Shown: positions 1-4,899 of the stretch, piece by piece | Numbering within the stretch: position 1 is the first letter of the stretch | Layout: the number at the start of each line of letters is the position of its first letter | Source: an uncultured Collinsella sp. | Lineage (GTDB): Bacteria > Actinomycetota > Coriobacteriia > Coriobacteriales > Coriobacteriaceae | Assembly: GCA_900554495.1 (NCBI GenBank) | Contig: USHR01000134.1 | Span: 1 to 5,176, forward strand | DNA length: 5,176 nt | Direction: 5' to 3' | Notes under the pieces: generated by a model | Told to the model about the DNA's origin: nothing | The model's input: only the letters and a program-made list of their open reading frames with translations | The model's database searches: none | Made by a program: the position numbers and the translations under genes

Positions 1-1
1 C

Positions 2-46
2 GAGGCCGAGCGCAAAATGGATTCTAAAAAACACCTTGCCAAATAG
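2..46 (+). CDS. Possible C-terminal tail of an upstream rightward gene (partial)
   Basis: The second frame is open from the window edge and encodes EAERKMDSKKHLAK followed by a TAG stop. The charged, lysine-rich end is typical of a soluble protein C-terminus. The stop lies 15 bases before a strong GC-rich hairpin, as expected for a gene running toward the convergent aldolase. Fourteen codons are too few to identify a product, and another frame is also open here, so this may be chance. No function is assigned. Confidence 0.3.
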   Translation, partial: EAERKMDSKKHLAK

Positions 47-61
47 GAGCGTCAGGACGGA

Positions 62-98
62 GGAAGCCCCGCAGCGCGTAGCGCGCAGCGGGGCTTCC
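62..98. terminator. GC-rich hairpin, probable bidirectional terminator
   Basis: A perfect 11-bp inverted repeat (GGAAGCCCCGC at 62-72, GCGGGGCTTCC at 88-98) encloses a 15-base loop that itself holds a short GCGC/GCGC repeat. It sits between the end of the leftward aldolase gene and the possible end of a rightward gene. No T-tract directly follows on either strand; on the minus strand a run of six T occurs only about 30 bases later. It may therefore be an atypical terminator or an mRNA 3'-end stabiliser. Confidence 0.55.
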
Positions 99-176
99 GA
101 CATGTCCGAGGACGTTCTGAGAGATGGGCCCTTTTCCGTTTCCGGACGGCCCGGTGGGATCAGAGTACCCTTGCTG

Positions 177-1034
177 TTACTCTGCCTTGCCCACAGAGTT
201 GAGGTTGGTCATGCGGATCTTAACCAGCTCGGTGATCTCACGCATACCCTCCTTGGCCGGCTTCTTGGGATCGAAGCAGGCAGGGTTCTCGGCCATGTAG
301 GCCATGAAGCCCTTGGTGTAGGCCTGACGTAGCTCGGTGGCGTAGTTAACCTTGCAGATGCCGTTCTTCACAGCCTCGGCAACCTGCTCATCGGGCACAC
401 CGGAGGTGCCGTGCAGAACCAGCGGCACGTCGACGGCGTCGCGGATGGCCTTGACCACGGACTGCTCGATGTGCGGATCGCTCGTGTACACACCGTGGCT
501 GGTGCCAACGCCAATTGCGAGGGAGGTGCAGCCGGTACGCTCGACGAACTCCTTGGCCTCGGCAGGATCGGTGTAGGGGCTCTCGCCCTCAACCGCGGGA
601 CCGTCGTCCTCCTTGCCGCCAACCTTACCGAGCTCGGCCTCGACGGGTACGCCCATGGCGCGGCCAGCGTCGGCGACGGACTTGGTCAGGGCGATGTTGT
701 CCTCGAAGGACTCGTGCGAACCGTCGATCATGACAGAGGTGTAGCCCGTGCGGAAAGCCTGCATGCAGCGGTCATAGCCATCGCCGTGATCGAGGTGCAG
801 AGCGACGGGCACGGAAGCGCGCTCGGCGGCAGCCTTGACCATGCCGTAGAAGTAGTCCAGACCAGCGGTCTTGATGGTGCCCGGGGTGGTCTGCATGATG
901 ACGGGGGACTTGGTCTCCTCGGCAGCGGCCAGAACGGCCATAACAAACTCGAGGTTCTCGACGTTGAAAGCGCCAACAGCGTAGTGGCCGGCCTGAGCGT
1001 CCTTGAGCATCTTTTCGGTGGTAACAAGTGCCAT
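177..1034 (-). CDS. Class II ketose-bisphosphate aldolase, tagatose-bisphosphate aldolase (GatY/KbaY)-like; may be annotated fructose-bisphosphate aldolase
   Basis: This 285-residue cytosolic zinc enzyme should reversibly cleave a ketose 1,6-bisphosphate (tagatose- or fructose-type) into dihydroxyacetone phosphate and glyceraldehyde 3-phosphate. A single TIM-barrel domain fills the protein. Visible residues: LDH at 81-83 (catalytic Asp82, zinc His83), VEAELGKVGG at 131-140 with Glu134, zinc His180 in GTSHG, zinc His208 in LHGTSG, and the phosphate-binding NYATEL at 230-235. From recall, KbaY/GatY have Asp82, His83, His180, His208 and NVATEL in the same places, while classical Fba proteins have NVNTE or NIDTD, so the tagatose group fits better. 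Substrate is not provable from sequence. The start at 1034 was chosen because GGAGAGGAG lies 9 bases upstream and the family begins there; the frame stays open to 1175, but the extra residues do not resemble the family. A DeoR-type regulator is divergently encoded, suggesting local control by a sugar phosphate. Confidence 0.93.
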   Translation of the reverse strand: MALVTTEKMLKDAQAGHYAVGAFNVENLEFVMAVLAAAEETKSPVIMQTTPGTIKTAGLDYFYGMVKAAAERASVPVALHLDHGDGYDRCMQAFRTGYTSVMIDGSHESFEDNIALTKSVADAGRAMGVPVEAELGKVGGKEDDGPAVEGESPYTDPAEAKEFVERTGCTSLAIGVGTSHGVYTSDPHIEQSVVKAIRDAVDVPLVLHGTSGVPDEQVAEAVKNGICKVNYATELRQAYTKGFMAYMAENPACFDPKKPAKEGMREITELVKIRMTNLNSVGKAE

Positions 1035-1043
1035 GAGCGTTTG

Positions 1044-1048
1044 CTCCT
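1044..1048 (-). promoter_or_regulatory. Ribosome binding site of the aldolase gene
   Basis: Read on the minus strand, AGGAG lies 9 bases before the ATG at 1034, within a purine-rich GGGAGAGGAG stretch. It decides the start against the upstream in-frame ATG codons, one of which begins at 1122 and has no Shine-Dalgarno sequence. Confidence 0.75.
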
Positions 1049-1145
1049 CTCCCTCGCCCGCATCTGGACATCGGGCGTAGTTGTTCACAAGGCGTTTTAC
1101 CTTGCGTTTTTCTGCGTTCATTGTATGAAAATCGACGGCGTCGCA

Positions 1146-1175
1146 CGTATGAGATATCACCGGCACACAGGTCAA
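1146..1175 (-). promoter_or_regulatory. Candidate promoter of the aldolase gene
   Basis: On the minus strand, TTGACC (1170-1175) is separated by 18 bases from CATACG (1146-1151). The -35 box matches TTGACA at five positions; the -10 box is poor. A second possible -10, TACAAT near 1124-1129, has no recognisable -35. The predicted leader is about 100 bases and holds two small stem-loops (1088-1104 and 1056-1076). This is a guess by eye. Confidence 0.3.
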
Positions 1176-1240
1176 GACACTCGTTTTTGAAAAGCAAACG
1201 GAAGGAATTTGAACCGAGCGGACATGTTCGATATTGAATT

Positions 1241-1269
1241 TTGAGCGTTCAGCGTCTTTCTTTTATAGA
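1241..1269 (+). promoter_or_regulatory. Candidate promoter of the DeoR-type regulator gene
   Basis: TTGAGC (1241-1246) and TATAGA (1264-1269) are separated by an ideal 17 bases in an AT-rich stretch, each matching the sigma-70-type consensus at four positions. Transcription would start near 1276, giving a leader of about 94 bases to the preferred ATG. The -10 box lies inside the palindrome at 1259-1274. Confidence 0.45.
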
Positions 1270-1274
1270 AAAGA
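1259..1274. promoter_or_regulatory. Palindrome over the regulator's -10 box, possible operator
   Basis: TCTTTT (1259-1264) and AAAAGA (1269-1274) form perfect 6-base arms around ATAG. The dyad covers the candidate -10 box, a position where a bound repressor would block RNA polymerase, so autoregulation is plausible. The sequence is of low complexity, so chance cannot be excluded. Confidence 0.35.
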
Positions 1275-1354
1275 TAAGTAATCGAAAGGCGTTTTCTTAC
1301 TCAAAAAGAAAATGAACGAAAATGGACTCAACACAATTCCTGCAAATTTCAGTT

Positions 1355-1364
1355 GAGGATGGAG
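1355..1364 (+). promoter_or_regulatory. Ribosome binding site favouring the internal start at 1370
   Basis: GAGGATGGAG holds two purine-rich Shine-Dalgarno-like elements, the nearer ending 5 bases before the ATG at 1370. The upstream in-frame ATG at 1322 is preceded only by A-rich sequence with no recognisable ribosome binding site. Confidence 0.55.
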
Positions 1365-1369
1365 CAGCT

Positions 1370-2173
1370 ATGGCCCATGCAACAACCCGAGCCTTCGCCG
1401 ATGAGCGTCGTGCCGCCATCATGGAGATGCTTGAGCATAATGCCTCGGTGCAGGTAGCAGAAATCGCCCAGACCTTTGGTGTGTCCTCCGTTACCGCCCG
1501 TGCCGACCTAGACGCGCTCGCCGAGTCCGGAAAGCTGCGCCGCACGCATGGTGGCGCTGTGTCGCTCCAGAAGCGACTGACCGTATCCACCCAGGATCGC
1601 CGTATCAACGTCAATGTTGCCGCCAAGCAGGCCATCGCACAAAGCGCCATTGAACTCGTCGGCAACGGTGACACCCTGCTCGTCGACTCGGGCACCACCG
1701 CTCTCGAGTTTGTCCGGCTCCTCGACCAGCGCGATGGCATCACCGTCATCACGGCCGACATTACCATTGCCGATTACATCGACGAGAGCATGCCCTCGGT
1801 CGATGTCGTCATGCTGGGCGGGGCACTGCGCAAAGGTCATCGCTATCTGTACGGCCCACTTACCATGCAGGCGCTCCAAATGGTCCACGCCGACCTTGCC
1901 GTCATGTGCCCTGGCGCTTTTGTTCCCGGCTGCGGCTTTACAACCGACTTTCCGCAGATGGCCGAGACCAAAGCGGCTATGGTCGGTGCCGCTCGTCAAA
2001 GCGTCGCCCTCATGGACGCCAGCAAGGTTAACGGACGTGGCATGTACCGTTTTGCCGAGCTGACCGATGTCGACACCATCGTGATGGACCGTGACCCCGA
2101 TCATGCCGTCGCCACCTCAATCGCCGAGCCCACCGACAGCGCACGTCCAGCCCTCATCATCGCCGGCGCTTAA
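1370..2173 (+). CDS. DeoR-family transcriptional regulator of sugar metabolism
   Basis: This 267-residue protein is a cytosolic DNA-binding repressor of the DeoR/GlpR/AgaR type. An N-terminal winged helix-turn-helix spans about residues 11-65 and ends in the family signature RADLDALAESGKLRRTHGGA. A sugar-phosphate-sensing isomerase-like domain follows, with the DSGTT phosphate-binding loop at 96-100, VMLGG before residue 121, MAET at 177-180 and the MDASK motif at 205-209. The usual TN after the second strand reads TAD here. Members typically sense a phosphorylated intermediate of the pathway they control. It is divergent from the ketose-bisphosphate aldolase gene, so that gene and itself are the likeliest targets (inference). 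The start at 1370 fits the family and has a ribosome binding site; starting at 1322 would add 16 residues not typical of the family. Confidence 0.92.
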   Translation: MAHATTRAFADERRAAIMEMLEHNASVQVAEIAQTFGVSSVTARADLDALAESGKLRRTHGGAVSLQKRLTVSTQDRRINVNVAAKQAIAQSAIELVGNGDTLLVDSGTTALEFVRLLDQRDGITVITADITIADYIDESMPSVDVVMLGGALRKGHRYLYGPLTMQALQMVHADLAVMCPGAFVPGCGFTTDFPQMAETKAAMVGAARQSVALMDASKVNGRGMYRFAELTDVDTIVMDRDPDHAVATSIAEPTDSARPALIIAGA

Positions 2174-2177
2174 ACAA

Positions 2178-2216
2178 AAACCACCACAAAGGTGCCTGTC
2201 CCCTTTGTGGTGGTTT
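2178..2216. terminator. Strong bidirectional intrinsic terminator with a repeat-like core
   Basis: A perfect 15-bp inverted repeat (2178-2192 with 2202-2216) surrounds a 9-base loop. It lies 4 bases after the stop of the DeoR-type gene and 23 bases beyond the end of the convergent flavodiiron gene. On the minus strand the stem is followed by a T-rich TTTTTGTTT tail; on the plus strand the T run is short. It therefore probably ends both transcripts and works best for the flavodiiron gene. The core GGTGCCTGTCCCC resembles, from recall, a motif dispersed in many bacterial genomes. Confidence 0.85.
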
Positions 2217-2239
2217 GAGCGTCAGAAGTGAATGTGTCG

Positions 2240-3400
2240 CTACTTGGACAGCTCGTCGGCGAGGGCCTCGATCTGAGCGCGCGAGGCGTCGTTGAGCGAG
2301 CCCAGGACAGTCACCTTGTTCTGCGTCAAGGTGATGTCCTTCATGCCCTCGAGCTCCTTGGTCATAACCTTAGCGGCGGCAGGTGCCCAAGAGCCGGCCT
2401 CAACGAGCGCCACGGTGCGGTTCTGGTAGGCATGCTCGGCGAGCGTGTGGATGAAGGTGCTCATGAACGGGAAGATCTCGCCCTGATAGGTAATGGAAGC
2501 GAGCACCAGACGGTCGTAGCGGAACGCATCCTCAACGGCCTCGGCCATGTCGTCGCGAGCCAGGTCAAAGACGGAGACCTTCTGGCCGCGAGCCTCGAGC
2601 GCAGATGCGAGCTCCTCGACGGCAGCCTTCAGATGGCCATACACGCTCGCATAGGCGATCGTGATGCCCTCGTCCTCGGGCTGATAGCTCGACCAGGTGT
2701 TATAGGTGTCGAGGTAGTAGCCCAGGTTCTCAGTCAGCACGGGGCCGTGGAGCGGGCAGATAATCTGGATGTCCAGGTCGGCGGCCTTCTTGAGGACGGC
2801 CTGCACGAACTTGCCGAACTTACCGACGATGCCAAAGTAGTAACGGCGCGCTTCGCAAGCCCAGCCCTCGGGATCCTCGATGTCGTTGGCGCCAAACTTG
2901 CCAAAGCCGTCGGCACTAAAGAGCACCTTGTCGGTGGACTCGTAGGAGAAGAGCACCTCGGGCCAGTGAACATTGGGGGCACCGACAAAGGTTAGGCTGT
3001 GGCCGCCCAGGTCGAGCACGTCGCCATCTTTGACGACCATCTTACGCTCGGGGAAGTCGGTGCCAAAGTAGTTGACCATCATACGGAAGGCGCCCATGCT
3101 GGCAACAATCTGCGCCTGGGGATAGCGCTCCATAAAGGCGGCGATGCCGGCGGAGTGATCGGGCTCCATGTGATGGACGATCAGGTAGTCGGGCGTGCGG
3201 CCATCGAGCACGGCCTCGAGGTTGCCGAGCCACTCGTCGACAAAACCGCCGTCGACTGAATCGGCGACAGCGATCTTTTCGCCCAAGATAACGTAGCTGT
3301 TGTATGCCATGCCGTTCTCGGACACATCGTACTGGCCCTCGAACAGGTCAATGTCGTGATCGTTAACGCCAATGTAGCGGATATCCTTGGTGATCTCCAT
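2240..3400 (-). CDS. fprA: FprA-family flavodiiron protein (A-type flavoprotein, oxygen/nitric oxide reductase)
   Basis: This 386-residue cytosolic protein should reduce oxygen to water and/or nitric oxide to nitrous oxide, protecting an anaerobe. An N-terminal metallo-beta-lactamase-like domain (about 1-245) holds the full diiron ligand set: His77, Glu79, Asp81 and His82 in HHMEPDH, His145 in NVHWP, Asp164 in FSADGFG, and His218 in PLHGP. A C-terminal flavodoxin-like FMN domain begins near 247 with IAYASVYGH and runs to the end. There is no rubredoxin or flavin reductase extension, so this is the minimal class A form and needs a separate electron donor such as rubredoxin, not seen here. The start at 3400 is set by a perfect AGGAGG; the 21-residue in-frame extension toward 3463 would run back through the promoter region. 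Oxygen versus NO preference cannot be read from the sequence. It follows lacI on the same strand but appears to have its own promoter. Confidence 0.96.
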   Translation of the reverse strand: MEITKDIRYIGVNDHDIDLFEGQYDVSENGMAYNSYVILGEKIAVADSVDGGFVDEWLGNLEAVLDGRTPDYLIVHHMEPDHSAGIAAFMERYPQAQIVASMGAFRMMVNYFGTDFPERKMVVKDGDVLDLGGHSLTFVGAPNVHWPEVLFSYESTDKVLFSADGFGKFGANDIEDPEGWACEARRYYFGIVGKFGKFVQAVLKKAADLDIQIICPLHGPVLTENLGYYLDTYNTWSSYQPEDEGITIAYASVYGHLKAAVEELASALEARGQKVSVFDLARDDMAEAVEDAFRYDRLVLASITYQGEIFPFMSTFIHTLAEHAYQNRTVALVEAGSWAPAAAKVMTKELEGMKDITLTQNKVTVLGSLNDASRAQIEALADELSK

Positions 3401-3409
3401 CAGGCAAAG

Positions 3410-3415
3410 CCTCCT
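3410..3415 (-). promoter_or_regulatory. Ribosome binding site of the flavodiiron gene
   Basis: On the minus strand a perfect AGGAGG lies 9 bases before the ATG at 3400. It decides the start against the upstream in-frame ATG codons. It abuts, with one base between, the downstream arm of the dyad at 3417-3440. Confidence 0.8.
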
Positions 3416-3416
3416 A

Positions 3417-3440
3417 GATAGACAAAAGAGCCCGTCTATC
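3417..3440. promoter_or_regulatory. Inverted repeat across the flavodiiron transcription start
   Basis: GATAGAC (3417-3423) and GTCTATC (3434-3440) are perfect 7-base arms 10 bases apart. The dyad overlaps the -10 box and predicted start, and ends next to the ribosome binding site. It could be a repressor operator, or a leader hairpin if transcription starts further upstream. The regulator is unknown. Confidence 0.45.
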
Positions 3441-3466
3441 ATAGCACTCGTCTTCATAGCCACGGC
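3438..3466 (-). promoter_or_regulatory. Candidate extended -10 promoter of the flavodiiron gene
   Basis: On the minus strand TGCTATGAT (3438-3446) gives a TATGAT -10 box with the TGn extension. The expected -35 position (3461-3466) has no TTGACA-like hexamer and instead holds half of a dyad, which suggests dependence on an activator or reliance on the extended -10. Transcription would start near 3431, leaving a leader of about 30 bases. Confidence 0.5.
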
Positions 3467-3469
3467 TAT
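3456..3469. promoter_or_regulatory. Dyad at the -35 position of the flavodiiron promoter
   Basis: ATAGCC (3456-3461) and GGCTAT (3464-3469) form perfect 6-base arms separated by AC. The dyad occupies the place of the missing -35 box. In addition TCATAGC occurs twice on the plus strand, at 3439-3445 and 3454-3460, linking this site to the -10 region. Confidence 0.4.
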
Positions 3470-3529
3470 CTGCCAGCATCCTTATCGATTGTTATTGAGG
3501 CGGAATATATCGCCATTGACCTGCAAAAA

Positions 3530-4561
3530 CTATGTGCGCGGAGCTGCCGTGGTATGTCGAACGATAAGCTGGCCGGGAATACGAATGGCAACGGTTTTGT
3601 CCGTTGCCCCCGCCTTGGGAACCGCGTGCTCGAACACCTCGCGTCCACGCTGATGCAAATCGAATCGAACGGTCGTGAGCTCGTTGTGTGCCACAAAATC
3701 ATCGAGCGAATCGTCGACGCCCACCACGCTCACGTCCTCGGGCACGCGCAGACCGCTATCGCGCAGCGCTGCAATCGCGCCATTTGCCATCTGGTCGTTT
3801 GCCGCGTAAATCGCCGTCATGGTGCGATCGTGCTCGGCCAGGTACCTGCCGGCCTCGTAGCCGCTGTTGGCAGACCAGTCGCCCTCGAGCGGCTCTGCCG
3901 GCTCGATGTGTTTACGCTCGAGTGCATCCTGCCAACCGGCGCGACGAAATTGCTCGTCGACCGAGAATGACGGGCCGCCAATATAGCGAATCTGCTCGTG
4001 CCCTAGCTCAAACAGGTGATCCATAAGCAATAGCGAGCAGCCGTAATGGTCGGAATCGACCGTGGTCACCTGCGGGTGCGCGTACATGGTAACGATGACC
4101 GTGCCAATGCCCGGCAGTGGATCAAACGTCTCAAAATCGGGCGCCATGCGACTCATACCGATGATGATGCCGTCCACCGGCAATGCGGCCATACGACGCG
4201 TGGCCTCGGCAAGCGAAAACTCCTCGGTCTTGGACATCTCGACCAGCGTGATGGCGCAATTATGCTCGCGAGCAGCGCTGGCGATGCCGTCGATCATTGA
4301 GAGGTTGCCGAACTTGGTGACATCGTTGACGCACAGGCCGACCGAATGATAACGGCCGTCGCGCAGCGAGCGACCGGCATAACTCGGACGAAAGCCGAGC
4401 TTTTGCATAGCGGCCTGTACGCGCTGGCGCGTCTGCTCGTTAACGTTAGGCAAGCCGTTGGCGACGCGCGAAACCGTCTGCTGCGAAACGCCGGCAGCGC
4501 GGGCGACGTCGGCCATGGAGACCGGACGCGAACTGGTATCGTTGGACGGGCGCCTTGCCAC
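3530..4561 (-). CDS. LacI/GalR-family transcriptional regulator, probable regulator of the divergent galactokinase gene
   Basis: This 343-residue protein is a typical full-length LacI-family repressor. The N-terminal helix-turn-helix (about 15-60) reads MADVARAAGVSQQTVSRVANG and is followed by the hinge segment AGRSLRDGR near 62-70. A periplasmic-binding-protein-like effector domain covers the rest, with family landmarks IRYIGGP (201-207), the AANDQMANGAIAAL segment (253-266) and PEDVSVVGVDD (284-294). Members dimerise and bind short operators with a central CG, released or tightened by a sugar ligand. The start codon is GTG at 4561, preceded by AAGGTGAT on the minus strand. It is divergent from a galactokinase gene, and three operator-like motifs lie between them, so galactose or a related sugar is the likely effector (inference). 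The protein could instead respond to a host-glycan galactoside. No convincing terminator separates it from the flavodiiron gene downstream. Confidence 0.94.
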   Translation of the reverse strand: MARRPSNDTSSRPVSMADVARAAGVSQQTVSRVANGLPNVNEQTRQRVQAAMQKLGFRPSYAGRSLRDGRYHSVGLCVNDVTKFGNLSMIDGIASAAREHNCAITLVEMSKTEEFSLAEATRRMAALPVDGIIIGMSRMAPDFETFDPLPGIGTVIVTMYAHPQVTTVDSDHYGCSLLLMDHLFELGHEQIRYIGGPSFSVDEQFRRAGWQDALERKHIEPAEPLEGDWSANSGYEAGRYLAEHDRTMTAIYAANDQMANGAIAALRDSGLRVPEDVSVVGVDDSLDDFVAHNELTTVRFDLHQRGREVFEHAVPKAGATDKTVAIRIPGQLIVRHTTAAPRT

Positions 4562-4654
4562 AGGATCACCTTCACCCTTGCGAGATCTGAATAGCGTGAA
4601 TGCCGGCCCGGGCAGGAGTTTAGCCCGCGCCGAGGCCCGCTATCGTCGGACGCA

Positions 4655-4667
4655 TGTTAACGTACTC
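4655..4667 (+). promoter_or_regulatory. Operator-like site A, probable LacI-family binding site
   Basis: TGTTAACGTACTC matches the two other copies exactly over 13 bases but then diverges (TAC rather than ATAAC). It sits in the leader of the regulator gene, about 20 bases downstream of that gene's candidate start, a good position for autoregulation. Its centre is 123 bases from site B. Confidence 0.6.
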
Positions 4668-4694
4668 TACTTTTTCAATCCGCATCTCTTCTGC

Positions 4695-4723
4695 TTTATA
4701 AGTCCATACGGCAATACCGTTCA
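4695..4723 (-). promoter_or_regulatory. Candidate promoter of the LacI-type regulator gene
   Basis: On the minus strand TATAAA (4695-4700) lies 17 bases from a weak TGAACG (4718-4723). Transcription would start near 4688 and cross site A. The same AT-rich patch also reads TATAAG on the plus strand (4697-4702) with TTCAAT 17 bases upstream, so direction is uncertain. Confidence 0.3.
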
Positions 4724-4772
4724 CGGCTGAATTTCTACCGATTACCAGATTCTCAAAAAGTGACAAGAGTTG

Positions 4773-4781
4773 TGTTATGAG
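4773..4781 (+). promoter_or_regulatory. Candidate extended -10 of the galactokinase promoter
   Basis: TGTTATGAG offers a TATGAG -10 box with the TGn extension. There is no good -35 box upstream. The predicted start, near 4788, falls inside site B, so repressor bound there would block initiation. The leader would be about 110 bases and contain the bulged hairpin and site C. Confidence 0.3.
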
Positions 4782-4791
4782 TACGTTAACA
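4774..4791 (-). promoter_or_regulatory. Operator-like site B, arm of an 18-bp inverted repeat
   Basis: On the minus strand this reads TGTTAACGTACTCATAAC, identical over all 18 bases to site C. Within it TGTTAACGTACTCA has the LacI-family layout: a central CG in ACGT with TG and CA at the ends. Its centre is 64 bases from that of site C, about six helical turns, which would place both on one DNA face. Confidence 0.65.
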
Positions 4792-4804
4792 TAGCCCGTA
4801 ACGT

Positions 4805-4834
4805 GCGGCATCGTGAACACTTGGTTCATGCCGC
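4805..4834 (+). repeat. Bulged hairpin between operator-like sites B and C
   Basis: GCGGCAT (4805-4811) pairs with ATGCCGC (4828-4834) and GAAC (4815-4818) with GTTC (4824-4827), giving an 11-bp stem with a three-base bulge (CGT) and a five-base loop. It lies centrally between the two 18-bp arms and would be in the galactokinase leader if transcription starts near site B. It is not followed by T residues, so it is not a typical terminator. Confidence 0.5.
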
Positions 4835-4841
4835 TTCAAGT

Positions 4842-4859
4842 TGTTAACGTACTCATAAC
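4842..4859 (+). promoter_or_regulatory. Operator-like site C, arm of an 18-bp inverted repeat
   Basis: TGTTAACGTACTCATAAC is the perfect inverted copy of site B and lies 40 bases before the galactokinase start codon. It is the copy closest to the gene and is either promoter-proximal or a roadblock inside the leader. Confidence 0.65.
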
Positions 4860-4899
4860 GGCGCAAAACTTACCCGTACGCGCCAAGGAAAGGACTCCG

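Larger units (their letters stand above)
1035..1369. other. Divergent intergenic control region between the aldolase and DeoR-type regulator genes
   Basis: This stretch holds no convincing gene. It is clearly more AT-rich than its neighbours between about 1180 and 1320. On the plus strand GCGTT occurs at 1037, 1092, 1104, 1114, 1245 and 1289, and GGCGTTTT occurs twice (1091-1098 and 1288-1295). The triplet at 1092, 1104 and 1114 is spaced 12 and 10 bases, about one helical turn, as in tandem half-sites. Together with the palindrome at 1259-1274 these are the candidate operators for the adjacent regulator. Confidence 0.55.
4562..4899. other. Divergent intergenic control region between the LacI-type regulator and galactokinase genes
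   Basis: No convincing gene lies here; a 69-codon minus-strand frame (4620-4829) crosses the operator copies and has no good ribosome binding site. The region holds three operator-like sites (near 4655, 4774 and 4842), a bulged hairpin (4805-4834) and candidate promoters on both strands. Its middle is markedly more AT-rich than the flanking genes. Confidence 0.6.

Noticed and set aside
125..155. GC-rich weak hairpins (GGGCC/GGCCC and CCGT/ACGG) just after the aldolase stop
   Set aside because: The stems are only 4-5 bp with mutually exclusive pairings and no T-tract; the hairpin at 62-98 is a far better terminator candidate.
36..332. 98-codon plus-strand frame at the left edge
   Set aside because: It runs through the hairpin at 62-98 and then antisense into the aldolase 3' end; low-complexity Arg-rich start and no ribosome binding site.
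411..1190. Long open frame (259 codons) antisense to the aldolase
   Set aside because: It lies almost wholly opposite a well-supported aldolase and shows no recognisable domain; long antisense frames are common opposite GC-rich genes.
1297..1767. 156-codon minus-strand frame over the divergent region and DeoR-type gene
   Set aside because: Serine- and arginine-rich translation, overlap with the regulator, and no ribosome binding site mark it as a shadow.
2228..2995. Long open frame (255 codons) antisense to the flavodiiron gene
   Set aside because: The opposite strand encodes an intact flavodiiron protein with all metal ligands; this frame is its shadow.
3362..3368. GTTAACG within the flavodiiron coding sequence as another LacI-type operator
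   Set aside because: Only seven bases match, flanks do not resemble the intergenic sites, and it encodes ordinary codons.
3499..3514. GGCG-N8-CGCC partial palindrome just after lacI
   Set aside because: It has only 4-bp arms plus an ATAT centre and no following T-tract; too weak to call a terminator or operator.
4620..4829. 69-codon minus-strand frame between lacI and galK
   Set aside because: It crosses operator-like sites A and B and the candidate promoters, lacks a good ribosome binding site, and matches no family I know.
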